Positions 1 to 12,827 of a DNA stretch of 64,000 bases are shown in pieces. Location of the stretch: assembly GCA_963969395.1 (NCBI GenBank), contig OZ017805.1, forward strand, positions 10,478,001 through 10,542,000. Direction: 5' to 3'. The stretch is from Pseudoscleropodium purum. Taxonomy: Eukaryota; Streptophyta; Bryopsida; Hypnales; Brachytheciaceae. Numbering within the stretch: the stretch's first letter is position 1; each line of letters begins with the position of its first letter. The notes below the pieces were generated by a model. The model was not told the origin of the DNA and made no database searches. It was given only the letters and a program-made list of their open reading frames with translations. Made by a program: the position numbers and the translations under genes.

Positions 1-150
1 ATGTAATTTTTAGAGTACTTCATGACATGTATTTTTTGAGTTCTAAGTACATTTATAAATGTTGAAGTTGATTGAAGACAAGACAAAATATTTTGTGATT
101 CATGCATGTTTCTCTTAAGGCGTTGACTGAGAATTGTCTTCACATTGTAG

Positions 151-2344
151 GTACTTCAAGCTTGAGCTTGTTCCAAAGGGTGCTATATTACGAGGCTCTC
201 TACCTCCTTTCCTTTCATCTTGGTTGGATCGGAGTTCAAAAGACTGCATGTTTACACCCACTCAGCTCCGAATGTTTACTACAGCTAATTTGACCGGTGG
301 CGGGTGGTACTTGGAGTGCCTAGTGGACTACACCCACTTCTCAGAGGTTGCATTTAGTAAATCATTTGATGGCCTAGGTGTGATTGATGTAGAGGTGCCC
401 GAGTTTGCAGACCTTCCCGATGCCCAAAAGAGGAAAGCTATTGCACGAAGAACGATTGCAGACGAAAAGAAGAAGAAAAAGGAAGAAGAAATGAAGGCTA
501 ACAAAGAAAAGAGGGAAGTAGAGCGCATAGCAAAGTTGGCTGAGAAGGAGAAGGAGGCAGAGAAGGAAAGGAAGGATAAAGGGAAAGGGAAGAAGAAACT
601 GGAGGGTGGAAATCAAGTGCGAGGGTCTTCTACAGTGGACCAAGAATCACAGATAGAGTCTGGATCACGTAGTGGTGTGAAGAGGAAGGCTGTCTTACAG
701 GAGCTCACTGAGGAGATGGTCACACAAGGCACCCAAGTGATTGTCATAGAAGATGACCAGGAGGTGAACACGGAGGAGTTGATCCTAAACAATTCCATTG
801 TTGATGTGATGAAAAATGAAGGCATGGGCAATGGATCATGCTATGAAGAAGTGATGGAGTTCTTAATGAAGGTGTGTTTTTTGTTTTTGAAATTTTGCCA
901 TTCCAGAATTTGAACGTATTGCATGCATTCATTATTTTTATAATATGAAATCACTTATAGATCTTCTGTGTGTAGTTGTCTGATGGTAGGAGTCGCATGT
1001 TCAATGGCGAAATGAGCAAGAAGGCTGGAGTGGATCTCATTTTGTTTGACCTTCAAGAAAACCTCCCTGTTCCAGAAGTGTTTGTTCCAGCAAACCATGT
1101 GCCGCACTGGAACTTTGACAAGGAGTTTAAGGAGATTGAGCAGGCAATTGTGTTTGCAACAAAGCATTTGCAAGACAATGGTTGTTTTGTCATTTTTCAT
1201 TCTTGGAGTGCAGAGGCAAGGGGCGTGGTAGTGGGTTTGACCCAGATGTATCCATTTTTGAAGTTTAAAGAGTGGTTGGTAATCAATCGCATGCACTTGA
1301 CTTTGGACGTGAATCCAGCAAATACGGTATGAATGTGTTCCGATTGTATCGTTGTTTAATTATTTTGGTATATTGATTATATTATTTTTATTGATGATTT
1401 TCTGAATTAAATGTATGCAGACAATGAAGTTTGGAATCACGTTGCTAGTGAAGAAGCTTGACAAGAGACGCAAGTCACAGTTCAAGTTCAGGTTGACTGA
1501 AGCAATGAAGAAGGCCAAAGTAGATCTTGAACGTGACGATACATTGATCAACTACATCACCATTGACAACATGATGATGAACGGAGGTGTACCATGGCGT
1601 GGTCCTCGTGAGAAAGACGCAAGGCTTTTTCAATTCATAATTGAAGGAACAACTAGCGAAGGAGACATTGTTCTTGATAACACTGGAGCAACTGGTAAGA
1701 TTAATTTCAACTAATATTATTTTCATTTATTATAATCCTAGCTCTACGTTTTATTAATGAATTGCGTGTGTTTATTGTTAGGTGCATCAATTACAGCATG
1801 TCGGGGTACAGGTCGCCATGTTGTGGCTTTGGAGAAAGATGATGCCATTTTCAACGCAATGTTGCTGCCTATGAGGAAGACAATTGAACAGGAAGAGACA
1901 ACAGAAGAAGAAGAGGAGGAAGAAGAAGACACTACTCAAGATCCTGATGCAATGGAAGTGGAGGTCTTTAGTTTTGCTCGGAAGAAAAACACTAGTAAGT
2001 AAGTTTCCAGAGGTTTATGTTCAATGTGAATATTTTGTTTCTAGTGTTTATGATTTAAACAAATTTGAATTTGTTTTTGCAGACCCCATAGAGTGATGTT
2101 CTCAAATACAACATTGCGCAAAAGAAGACTAATTTTGAGTCCAGAAAAGTCTTTTGATTTGCCAGTGTATGCAGAGCAATTGGCATCGGCATTTGTAGAG
2201 TTTGGTTGCTCAGAACCAAAGAAGCGGCGAGACACTTATGCTTTAAATGTGTTAGAGTATTTAGATGTTAGCGCTGTGGAAGATAGAGAGACTTCTGAGT
2301 CTTCTGCAAACAATGATTCTGCAACCGAATCTACTATGACCTAA
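151..2344 (+). CDS. Beta-class amino-methyltransferase-like protein, 3' part (5 exons, 5' end outside window)
   Basis: Exons 151-871, 976-1326, 1421-1694, 1782-1998 and 2083-2344 join in phase through four GT..AG introns and give about 607 residues ending in a stop; the 5' end lies left of the window because 151 follows an acceptor (TTGTAG) in mid-codon. Order: a globular start, a Lys/Glu-rich coiled coil (roughly residues 110-155), then at the start of exon 2 a segment aligning with methyltransferase motif IV (VDLILFDLQE where DPPY-type residues are expected), a strand-helix segment NGCFVIFHSW, and across the exon 3/4 junction a motif-I-like GDIVLDNTGATGASITACRG followed by GRHVVALEKDD. The order motif IV then motif I is that of beta-class N4/N6 DNA methyltransferases. 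The Asp-Pro-Pro-Tyr core is missing and motif I lacks the FxGxGT pattern, so catalysis is doubtful. An acidic run follows. No stop or frameshift was seen. The function is not known to me. Confidence 0.72.
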
Positions 2345-5300
2345 ACTCATAAGTTAGACATATCTTATAAGTTACAATTTCTTGTATTGATTTTTTTTAT
2401 GAGTGGATTTGTGTGTTTTATGGCTACATTTATTGTGCACACTGTTACTTCTAAAATGTTTTTTGGAGTAAAATATCAATGAACATTCATTACCAACAAA
2501 TGCAATTATACAATAATTTAGCGCCACAGAATTTCAACAATGAATTTCTAAACCTTGATCCCCACCACTTGTATGTAACAATTCATGTACAATTGTGTTG
2601 GGTTTTCCTCTTTAAATTTACAATAGTTTTTTTTATCACAACCCTAAAATATTTTGTCTTTAAAATTATTAAAATAAACAATCCTAAGATCCACGGTCAT
2701 AGGGCCTTCACATCAAATTTTAGTAAAAAAAGTTCCCGCTCTCATGCTCACAGGCTCACACGCTAGCAACCCTGTTTTAGCCTCCAAGGCAAAGACTAAT
2801 AATAGCTTGATGTTAGAATTAGACACTTTAGGCTTTGGTATGATGTAATTTATTGGAAGAAGTTGATTTTATTTTATTTAATCAATGCCTTATGTGATGT
2901 GTGTGTAGGCAATTTCCTTGCAATGCGTTGTATTGATGACTATTTACATTCATTTTGGCCTACTAGAACACTAACAAATCCTCATCCAAGCTTAGAGCAT
3001 ATTAATCCTATTTAGATGCAATATTAGACATTTGATTTAAGCCAATATAAATTAGCATCATCAAAACATTGGTGAAGTCATTTGTCAATGACTTAGGCAA
3101 TGATGCATTCTTGTGGCAATGATTAATAGTTTTTAGGCATCTTGTAGACTGATCCTTGTAAAGATCGTAGAGAATGTGGATCTTCATTTGGACTTATTTT
3201 TAATATTGACTTACAATTATCTTGTTGACATTTAACATTGTAATTCATTTTACAATATTTGTATAATTTATTATGCAACAAGAATTTTAACAATGTATAC
3301 CATTGATATTATTTTATTTCATATACAAAAAGTAAGTCCAAGTATTTTTACTAGGCGACTAGTTTAGAATGCAATTGATAGGTCTTGTAAAGTCATAATT
3401 ATACTTTATAACTAGTAGGTTGTGACAGGTATGTTGTAAATGGTTTGGTTTGAGTATACATTGTTTACTTACAAGGAGAATATGTTATAAAGAAATTTGA
3501 GTATTCTAAGTCAATGGGCCCATCTATGAAGATGAGACTTTGAGAGTATATTATGCAAATTTTAGGTGGCATTGCTACCTTAAAATTCTAATACTAAATT
3601 GTTAATGGAATAATTTTTTGAATGTTTTTATATATAAAAGTCTCAATTAAATGAATTTTTTCAATTTAATGAACGCTTATTATTTCTAAATATAGTATTA
3701 TAATTAAATGACACTCTTGATTCTCTCAATTTAATAAATGTGGCCTTCAATTCCATTAAAATTGTAAGAAAATGAAAGAAAAATAAAATGCTAAGAAATA
3801 CATAACAAAAAAGAACTCCACATGGATTTAAAGATTATAATCTTTGATTATGAGTGTGTTAGATATACCAAATTGATATAAAATCTTCCAAGGTTCAAAT
3901 CCTTTTGTGAGTTTTGAAATGTGAAATTTTGAAATTCATTTCTTGAGTCATTTGGTTAGTGTAACAAATATTAGTGTTTTATAAAATAAGGACATGTTGG
4001 GCAAGAATTTTACATACTTGTTGCATATTCATTTCTTTCAAAATTCCAATATTTGTATGTGAGAAGTATTCAAAAATTTATTTCGAAAATGTAGTCTACT
4101 AGAGAAAAGGGGCAAATATAATGTTTTGACAAAAAAAGGATTAGTAGGGATGAGTAAAATAATAATTTTAGGACATTTTTAATTTTTATTGTAGGATGAA
4201 AAAATAATTCAAGACTAGTATATTTATAGTTGTTATTTTTTCTTATGAAAATGGAGAGTTTAATTTGTTGTTGTGAATAAATGAAGATTACAAAAATCAT
4301 TCAAATCATTCAACCTTTATAGTAGGTGAATCCAAAAAAACAATAATCAAATGAATTATTAAAGTTCCTAAATTAATACATATGCACATCTTGAAAAATG
4401 TAATGAAATCCAATGTGGTTAGTTTTGTCCTTTTGCTCCCTATCTTTAATGTGTATAAAGTTGAAAAAATCTTTGGTTTTTTTTAATCTTAAATCCAAAA
4501 ATAATACATTTGCCTTCTATCTAATTAAGAGTTTTTTTTGGATAGGTTAGAAAATCATTATTCATTTGAAAATAATATCTTCATGTCCAAAGCACATTTT
4601 TTGCCTATGAAGTCCACCACCCAAAATTGTTGTACTCAATGGGATGGCAATGGTCAATGGTCTTACCATTAGGTCCACTTGTATTAGATAAACTATTCGT
4701 TACCTATGTACAGTTAGAATACTATATTTCAAGCACATTAATGTGCAAAAAAATATGAAAATGAGAGATTTCATTGCTAAACTCTACCATCAAAAAATTG
4801 TTAGTGCTTGAGTGGTTCTATGTGTTCATGAGAATGTATTACATACATACTTACATAGACATCATTGATTTATTCATTTTTGTCCCTAATATGTTTAGGT
4901 TTTTCTTCATCAATTATTATGTTTCAATGTACAAATATAGAACAAAAAATCATACAATTAAAACAAGAATTGATTCTTTAAGTTTTAAATGCTTTGATAA
5001 TTTGAAAAACAAAGCTATACATAGCACCTGATATTTTATTTTTATTATTGTATTACAGAATGCAACTAAATTTTTTTTTAAACGCTTTAATGTAACTTCA
5101 ATGAGTTTAATGTATCTACAAATAAAAAATTTCATTCATGTAGTTGTAAAAGAGAAATGAAATTGAAGTTATTTTCCAATATCCTTGTATCTATGTATAC
5201 ATTCTAAGGTTTTAGTTGTCAACAATTTTTTGATATGGCATTTTAGTGGAGAAAATAAACAAAAAATCATGCATGTTCATTGTAGCTATTTACAATGATG

Positions 5301-5640
5301 AAGGCCAAACTTGTAAATTATATAATACTGATTGATTTTTCCGTGCAATTGTATGCTTGTATATCCTAGAAGAATATAATTGTCATTGGAAAAAACCAAT
5401 AAATTATTATTGAAATCAATAATATGTCAAAAATTTAGAATGCTTTTGAATTAGATAATGATCATTTTATATCATCTATATGAATAATTAATATTCTTAT
5501 GTTTGAACATGGAATTGTGGTAAATTTTCAAATACTATGTATAGTTAAAAATATCAAATTCTATTCACAATGTAAACTTCTAAATGGAATGTGTCATTTC
5601 TCATTCTAGGTTTAGAAATAGGTTTAGATTTGTGGACTTA
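2345..5640. other. AT-rich intergenic DNA
   Basis: No coding segment could be supported. The open frames here (for example 2479-2766 and 4774-5031) have low-complexity AT-driven composition and no family resemblance. The only structure noticed is a stretch around 3990-4560 that resembles 39885-40500. Confidence 0.6.
3990..4560 (+). repeat. Dispersed AT-rich repeat, copy 1
   Basis: The order of short shared blocks (acatacttgtt, a gagaagtatt block, a GAAAATGTAGT-like block, ggacatttt, then a ggttagtttt/ttggttagttt block) is the same as in 39885-40500 on the same strand. Identity is moderate by eye and the limits are approximate. No coding content. Confidence 0.4.
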
Positions 5641-5659
5641 TGGAGGATTTTAAGTTTTA

Positions 5660-6030
5660 AACAATGAAGTTGTTTGCCCTTCTACTTGTCTACCCAATCC
5701 GCCCCATCTGCCCTTTTGCCTATTCACATCGTCTACCCTATTTGCCAAGTCTTTGGGCCAACCATAGTAGTCCAACTTGCCGTCTACTTTGTCCATGTGC
5801 CCTTCGTTGTTGGCTGTGAGATTGACCTACGCATTGATCTAGTCCGCAAAATCAAGTTGTTTGTTGAGGGGGCTGTCAAATGCGGACAAATGCGTCTGCC
5901 AACCCTAAATCGCCGTTGGACCCTATAAATGGCGCGGTGGACGGTTCATTTGTTAGAATCGTCCCTTTCTAGAAGAGGTGGTCCAGTGCCTTCGAGACCT
6001 TTGCGCACCCCTTTTGGTTTGGTATATGAA
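5660..6030 (+). repeat. Decayed GTCC/GTCTACC-rich 5' region of a hAT element
   Basis: The region is locally GC-richer than its surroundings and full of GTCTACC, GTCC and CCGCC words. Its end (ctataaatgg ... ccagtgcc) matches the reverse complement of about 26630-26700, and both are followed by the same zinc-finger coding remnant. It is best read as the 5' untranslated and promoter part of the hAT copy at 6200-7475. CTATAAATGG could be a TATA box. Terminal inverted repeats could not be recognised. Confidence 0.5.
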
Positions 6031-6199
6031 TGGTTGTGCTTGAATTCTAAATTGTTTTTAGCAATTTAGTTTTAGTCTTTAGGGGCTATGAAAAGCTTCA
6101 AATTATTTGAATGCACTCCATTGTAATTGCACTTTGTTTGTCTGTTCTTAAATTAACTCCAACTTTGTAATTTATTCATTGTATTCTCATCGACCTCAA

Positions 6200-7475
6200 T
6201 ATACCAGAAAGAACACCACCAAAAAAGGAAGTCAAAAGAAAAAATACTAAGACATCAATTAGAAAGTTTGGGAAGACCCATTGTGCATAGCCAAATTAGA
6301 ATGGGAAGATGAGCCTGCGAGAGTGTCGGATTGTACAATGTGCAAGAAGTACATGAAAATGACACGTCTCTAAACTTTGGACACATAATTGCGTAGAGAA
6401 GTAGGCTTCCCAATGAAAAAGACAAGTATCCATTTGCCAAAGTCAACACTTCAAGCTAAGATACGTATAAGTCTTACGTGTTCTAATTATCAATTCAAAG
6501 TGCCAAATATAATGTAATGAATTATAGCCTCATGGCCATGACTTAGGCGAAGATTGTACTACACAAAGATGTAGATTGGCATGCAGCTACATGGCGCAAT
6601 GTGGAGAATTTGACTTGCAAGGACGTTGTGACAGATGTATAGTAGATGGGCCCGAGTGATTGCATGCTAGAGTGGTCCAATCGAGGCTATCTAAAACATC
6701 CTTCAATTGTGTTGCAAGATGCAAAAGATGAATGAATGGATGATGATGATGATGATGTTCCTCCACCTGAGGCGTTTGGAGAGAGGCACAAACTCGACAA
6801 AGAATGGCAACGCATTGTATTTGAATAGAAATTGCAAGAAGTAATGTGTAGAACCGTACATGATTGTGGTTGGTAGCATAGGTATGGTGGGTCATATGAG
6901 TATGACTATGGTGAAGGTGGATCACGACAAGGAAGAGGTGGTTCATACTATGGGAACCCCTTGCAACTAAAGTTGGCTTTCAAGGTAGAAGAAGAATCTA
7001 TAGAACCACACATTATGGTGGTTCCACCCAAAGAGACTACTAGTATTATGGTGGGTCTAGTGGAGAAAGTTCATACTGTGGGAACCTTCTATAAGTTGGG
7101 CCTCAAAGTGGAAGAGGAAGTCCTGGAACTAGGTTCTATAATGGACCAACCTAAGGAAGCTACCAACACTATGGTAGATCTAATGGTAGTGGTTCATATG
7201 ATGGGAACCTCTTGTAAGTTGGCTCTTGAGGAAGAAGAAGAAGCCATGGAACCACACACTATGGTAGTTCCATCTAAAGAAGTTATCAGTATTATGGTAG
7301 GTCTAATGGAGGCAAATCATACTATGGGAAGCCCCTGCAAATTGAGTCTCAAAGTGGACAAAAAAGCCATGGAACCACGCACTATGGTGGTTCTGTCTAA
7401 GGAAGCTACCAACATTATAGTGGATCTAGTGTAGACGATTCATACTATAGGAACCTCCTACAAATTGGGTACAAC
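6200..7475 (+). pseudogene. hAT transposase N-terminal remnant (zinc finger, acidic linker, Tyr/Gly/Ser repeats)
   Basis: Read with frameshifts, this matches segment by segment the minus-strand remnant at 25640-26415. It has a basic start (PPKK..SQK), a DCTMCKKY-type Cys-x2-Cys segment with downstream His (a BED-like zinc finger, decayed here to GLYNVQEVHENDT-like readings), a WMGPSDCML / EWSN block, a run of aspartates near 6740 and the block FGERHKLDKEWQRIVFE. It ends in Gly/Tyr/Ser-rich sequence running into four 123-bp repeats. In plant hAT elements this region precedes the DUF659 and hATC catalytic parts, which are absent here. Several stops and at least one 5-bp insertion make it non-functional. 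Family assignment rests on the matching copy and the hAT C-terminus at 50.9-53.2 kb. Confidence 0.55.
6942..7462 (+). repeat. In-gene tandem repeat, 123-bp units encoding Tyr/Gly/Ser/Gln-rich sequence
   Basis: The anchor TTCATA(C/T) recurs at 6942, 7070, 7193, 7316 and 7439, so the periods are 128, 123, 123 and 123. The unit is 41 codons, which keeps all frames in register. The frame giving HYGGS, QHYGRS and SYYGN-type peptides carries seven stops, each at a position where another unit or context implies Gln or Arg. The first unit is 5 bases longer (an extra ctaaa after 6965), which moves the upstream frame off this reading and onto an alternative frame open over 6961-7434 (157 residues). Confidence 0.75.
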
Positions 7476-7879
7476 CCTTTTTTTTTTTTTATTTTGCCAA
7501 AAAGCTAGAATAGCTTCACTTCTAATTTCTTGTAATGCCCATGTGACAAGAACTGATATTACTTTAAAGAATTTTGTTGGCAATAGTAAATTATCCAAGT
7601 TATGTATTTGGAAGTATTTGGTTGAAGTTGGTGGTATACTCTAGCACTTGAAGGAATGAAATAAATGCAAAAAAGGTAAAAAAATTTAGACAGGGTGACC
7701 TCTTTTGGCACTTTAGAAATATTTGACAAGAAAAATTTGGCAAATTCTTTTTATGCTTTTGATAAACTTAAGCACCACTTGCTATAATATGTAGTGAAAA
7801 GTAGACCACTTATAAAGTAAAAACATGAAACAAGAAAATCAAATTTCATTTTTAGATGCTTTTAAAGAAAAAATGGCCA
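7476..7879. other. AT-rich spacer
   Basis: Contains a long T run near 7480 and no coding or repeat feature that I can support. Confidence 0.5.
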
Positions 7880-9742
7880 AGAAATGGTCTATGTACTATA
7901 GAGCGAGACCTACAACAAGCTTGGATATAAGTCTATATTAATAGCACTAGCATGGAGACTAAAGTCAATGACTATAACAAGGGTTTCTGAAAGTCTCCAG
8001 GAGCATATTCCAGGATACTCTAGTTCGACAATTTTCAATTTGATAGGCTTCTAGTGGTCCGATTCAGCTACAATTAAAGGGACTGAAGTCTATCGTCACT
8101 CTTGTTGTGGGACCATCAGTTAGTCAAGCACAGACTCCATTAGGACCAGCGGTATCAGAGTGGGAGAAAGAGGCAAGTGAGAAGTCTGTTCCAATAGAGC
8201 AAAGAGTTTCCATCCTAATTTTTCCACCACCTAGGAAAATCATGGCTGAGAAGTTTATGGTACTCGGATTGGCTATTTGTGGCAACCTTAACGTATGGAT
8301 TGGAGTAATGACGAATCTAACTCAATCTCATTTCCAAGATTTCTCTCATATGCAGTAGTCAATACCAAAGCAAGATTATGTTGAGATTGAACTAAGTAAG
8401 TCGCTGCAAGCTAAGGATCCGAAGATTCATGAGATTGAGGAGTTAGAAGAGGAGGTATTGAAGTCTAGATCCAAAGAAGAGACAAAATTTGAAGACTCAC
8501 CTCAAAACGTTTCACGTAAGCCTCAAACTCAGTCATCAGCAAAGAGTACACCGATGAAGGCATCAGTGAAGAGTCCGGATAGTCAAAGTGGGAGCAGCTC
8601 AAAGAAGGTACAACGGGGTAAATAGAACGTAGGTAGTTAGGTAGGATTTTCATTCTGGAACGAGATTTCCAAGCGTGGGCCCGGATTTTGGATTGTTTTA
8701 GAGTTTCTAGATTTATAGGGATAGTTGAGCTATGAACTTTTCAGATATCCTAGGTTGTTCATTAATTGGTTGCACTGATTTCCGGAGTGCCTTTTTGGCT
8801 TTTTAGGCATTGACTTTGGTTTTGGTTTTTAAAGGCGGGTAAGTTTGTTGCCCTCTCATTTCATTCTAGCAATTATTTTATTGTATGTCACTTCCTTCTT
8901 TAATTTGAGTCATATGGTGAATATTCTCACTCCAATTGTGTATCCGGATTGTGTTGATTTGTTGCTTGGAGTATTGAGATGTGAGAAGGATGAGTGAGGA
9001 AGAATCCAGATTTCAGATAACTGGTTTGGACTAAGGGAGTACCATTGTAATGGTGTTAGATACGAGACAAAGTAGCTACATGTGGTGCCTTTGAACTACC
9101 GAAATGGTAATCCAATTTCTAGTGAAGAGTGGTGTGAGTGTGGATTTGAAATTGGAAACAATTCTATGTGGAGATGAGCGACCGTCAAAGGAATCTCCCA
9201 CTTACTAGAAGGTTTGTCAACTTTGGAATCCGTCTTACATCTAGAAAGATTACCCCCTTGTCATTTTCGGGTGCCTTAGATTTGTCGTTGTAGTAAGGAG
9301 GAGTGAATATAGCCCTAAGTGACCTGCATTCTGAATTGACCATCCGAAATGTTGTGAGGATCTGGATCTACCTTTTGTGCTACAACACCTTAAGTACTTG
9401 GATGTTTGTTTGTTTTTGCCTTTGTAGTGAATAGATTAGAGTGGTGAAGTCCCTACCCCTCGAAAGATCAAAATAGACCCTTTGATGGTAAAACAGAGGA
9501 ATTAAAAACCAGTATATTGAGAGATGTAACCGGAGACCGAGTGATATCAGATCCGGATTAGAATCTGGATAGTAATTGATGCTGGAAAAAGAAGAGAAGA
9601 AAGTAGTCGGAAGAAGAGAAATCGACCATTTGGATACTAAAGTTTAAGAGAACATCTGGAATTCCCTAGGACGATAATTCGTGTCATTTCACTACGTTTT
9701 TGTGTGTAAAGATACTTATGCCTAGACTGCGTGTGCGATAGT
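7880..9742 (+). mobile_element. Retroelement-like family, copy A (3' coding end plus 1.1-kb conserved tail)
   Basis: The sequence from about 8060 to 8620 still reads as the end of a protein (8107-8358 is open, then continues with stops) with Ser/Lys/Gln-rich C-terminal sequence such as KSPDSQSGSSSKK. Next comes a non-coding tail of about 1.1 kb that recurs at 17170-18330 and 35450-36575, same strand and same order. Shared landmarks are ttccaagcgtgggcc, tatcctaggttgttca, gcctttttggctttttagg, ttgttgccctctcatt, the CTACCGAAATGGTAATCCA block and the terminal acttatgcctagac. The right end is near 9742, judged from copies B and C. The 5' limit is unclear. It is likely the 3' part of a non-autonomous LTR-type element or a solo terminal region. 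Confidence 0.55.
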
Positions 9743-12700
9743 TGAATTAAGAAGAAGTGAACCTAGATTCTATTTGGATCCGGTTCTAAGAGTTGAATTT
9801 TGTTGGTTGGAAAATTGTGTGTACTAGAAGTGAATCCTTGTTCTTGTTTGTAACTTGGAAACTTTTGTGTGGAATAACCGCTTTCAGATTGGGTACAATC
9901 CATGGGCATCTAGATGTATGCTAGTTAACATATTGATGAGGTTCTATTACAACCGGAAGGGGTGATGATCAAAGGAATAGGATTTGTCTAGTTATCCAAT
10001 TACTAATCTCTACCAAAGGGATTTGGATTGGATAGGTCTATCTTGTAATAAAGTAGGGATGATAGGGTTTTTTTATGTGACCTACTAGTTCAAATTGATC
10101 TCTTGATGAGTTGTGAAGAAGTACTTGCATCTTATTTTTGCATTTCTTAAAAAAAAATTTCAATAAAACTTCAGTCACTTTAATCCCTAGAAGGGTAGGA
10201 TTCAACGCATTCTTCATCAATTTCAATAGTAGACCCTTCTAATATAGAGGCTACACTTCTGACTTGGTCATTTAGTTACTAGACCCGTATACTAAAATTG
10301 AAAGAAGTACAATGTTGGGACACTCTTCCTTGATTGGTGAAGAATTATGAATTATAACATTTTGGTAAGAAAGAGTTGGAAGTAGTTAGGAATCAAATTA
10401 CACTTTCCGGTTCTACATCTAGTGTATTTGAGTTTAATTTGATATCTACATCTTGTTTCAAAAATCTTCTTAGGAACTACAAGCTAAATTTCTTAGAAAT
10501 GATATACAAGTCATTTTAATGGTGTTTAAATCACTTTTACACATCAACAAGAGGATTTGTGCTTCCTTCTGCTACAACAATTTAGTAGTGTATAGTCATT
10601 TTGAGTCGTTTAAGACTTTTTGTTTATAACTTCTTGTAGATTGAGGTTCTTTAAAATTGTATAAAAGGCCATTGAATTGCGTTGATTTGTTCTTTAGTTG
10701 TTATTTCTGAGATAGATTTCTATTAAATTGATTTGACTTGAACAATGGGAAAGAGGTAGTTATTGAGTTCTGGATCTTGAGTTATTGTGTTGTTTTTCTT
10801 GTGAATTGCAAATTACATTTGGATTATATTTGTTTTGGTTTCCATGTGAAAATAAATGTAATTTTGTCTACAGAATCAGGAGTTATTTAACTTGACTCAA
10901 GTTGAATTTATTACTATCAACTTGAGAGTAAGCTTGCAATGTTTTTTAATTGTTGATGGAAGGAGACAAGGGATATTCAACTCAAATTGAGTTGAATAGA
11001 GATGTTGTAGGAACATGATATATGGTTTTCTACAACTTATCATTGGTTTCTATCTAAATCTATTATTTCTTAAGGAGGTCACACTCTTCCTATTCACAAT
11101 TTCGACAATTTTGTGCTAATTGAACTTGATACAATTTGAATTTATTGACCTACTACAAATTTAGTAGGTTGTTGGGGTCCAAATAAGAGTCATATCTAGT
11201 TGAATTGATATTGAGTTGAATTGAGATCAACTCAATTAGACTCAATCTTTCATGGTTTTTGTTTTAGAAAGCAAAGTTTAAATCATGCATATGGAAATCT
11301 GCTAAATCTCTACAAATGTCTACAATGTCTATTCTTGACAATTAATGAAATACCTTCAAACAAAACAAACCTAAACAAATCCAACTTCAGCACCTCTTTC
11401 AACCTAAAAAAGCCTAAAGATCTTGCAATACAATTTCAAATGCATTGAGGTTTCAATCTGAAATTCAAAACCTTAACATTATAAGGAAGAAGAAGAAACC
11501 ATAAACATTGTAAACTCTAGGTAAGCAAAAAAATGACCAATCAAAAAAGTGAATGGAAATAACAAACACAGAATTTTCACTCTCAAATTCAGATTCTACA
11601 TTGTACCTGAGAACCAAAAACAACAAACACCCTAAATCCAAACTAAGCACAAGAAACCCTAAACAAATACATTTGCAAATATAACTTGACCAGAAATTTG
11701 AAAATACAAAATTGAAGCATCTCTAAACTCTAAATTAGCAGAAGGATTCAATTATGAAAATGGTAGACATTCAACTATGTAAACTAGGAGACATTCAACC
11801 ATAAAAATGCAACTTGAAAATTTTGGATCGAGGTTACCTATGCTCGAAATTGGGAAAGCTACAGCTATCCAAATCTAAGCGGCACTTTTCGCGACTCTCC
11901 TTACCAAATTAGGTCTCCTCGTAGTACTCCTCCACAAACTAGCACTCCTTGCCCCTCCCAAAATTAGCACTCTTTGAGTGAAAACAACAGATCTCCAACC
12001 CAGGCTACACTTATTTCACCCTAACCTTGACTAAACCGTGACATTCCAAAGTGAACACCGAGAACTACCACTATGAAGCTAGGACTAAAAACACCAGATC
12101 AAACAAACGTGAGCAATCAAAACAAGAGATCAGAGAACAAAGGTCATACTAATCCCACCTAGAACCACAACATTTCAAACCCTCACATTCCAAAGCAAAT
12201 ACTTAGATCTACCTAAACCAAGCCAACACTTAAAATAATAAATTAGAAAGTAAAGGCGACAAACATCCCCAATTGAAAACTAAAAGCACCGAGCGCCAAA
12301 CGGGAATTTAGAAACACAAACATGTTGAGCGAATAGAGAGAGACGACCCCCCAGACCTCCTGCCAAGCCGTCATTTGTGGGTGAGCTTACATGCCAAAGC
12401 TAATCCCCAGACCTCCTACCTGCTTAGCCTAGTAGTACCCTCCTAACCTTACTGGACTTAAATGGAAATTGTTCGAAACTGAAAACCAAAGTTCAAATCC
12501 AACTATAAGTGTGTAAGTATAAATTTGCATGATAGTACTAGTTTGTAGGTGCTTAGTGTCTTCAATTGATTAAGAGTTAAACAATTGTTTAAGGTAGAAC
12601 TACCCATATCCAATCATCTAAGCAATAAACAAAACACAATAAGGTGTATGAGGTAATGTATGTTTTTCTCTTGTAGAGACACAAGGAATATAGAAACTCC

Positions 12701-12780
12701 AATTTCTTTGTAATTTTTTGTCAAAATTGAAATTACTATGTCTTCTAGAAACTTAAAGGTCTTTAAAAAAAATTGGGTCC
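9743..12780. other. Intergenic, no supported gene
   Basis: AT-rich. From 10880 to 11230 there are several CAACTCAATTGAGTTG-like self-complementary words. The stretch 11820-12480 is less AT-rich and cytosine-rich on the plus strand, and could be the antisense of an untranslated leader, but no reading frame is supported on either strand. Confidence 0.5.
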
Positions 12781-12782
12781 TA

Positions 12783-12827
12783 AACCCTAAACCAAGAGGG
12801 AAACCCTAAACCCTAAACCTACAAAAT
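12783..12827 (+). repeat. Interstitial telomere-like CCCTAAA repeats
   Basis: Four copies of the plant telomere unit CCCTAAA, in two pairs separated by a short spacer (aaccctaaaccaagaggg). A looser group of ccctaaa/ccctaat words lies at 13337-13382. They may be remnants of end repair or part of a repeat. Confidence 0.6.

Noticed and set aside
328..643. Two minus-strand frames (66 and 89 codons)
   Set aside because: Antisense of the Lys/Glu coiled coil of the methyltransferase-like gene.
6587..6946. 119-codon minus-strand frame with a His run
   Set aside because: Antisense of the aspartate-rich hAT remnant on the plus strand.
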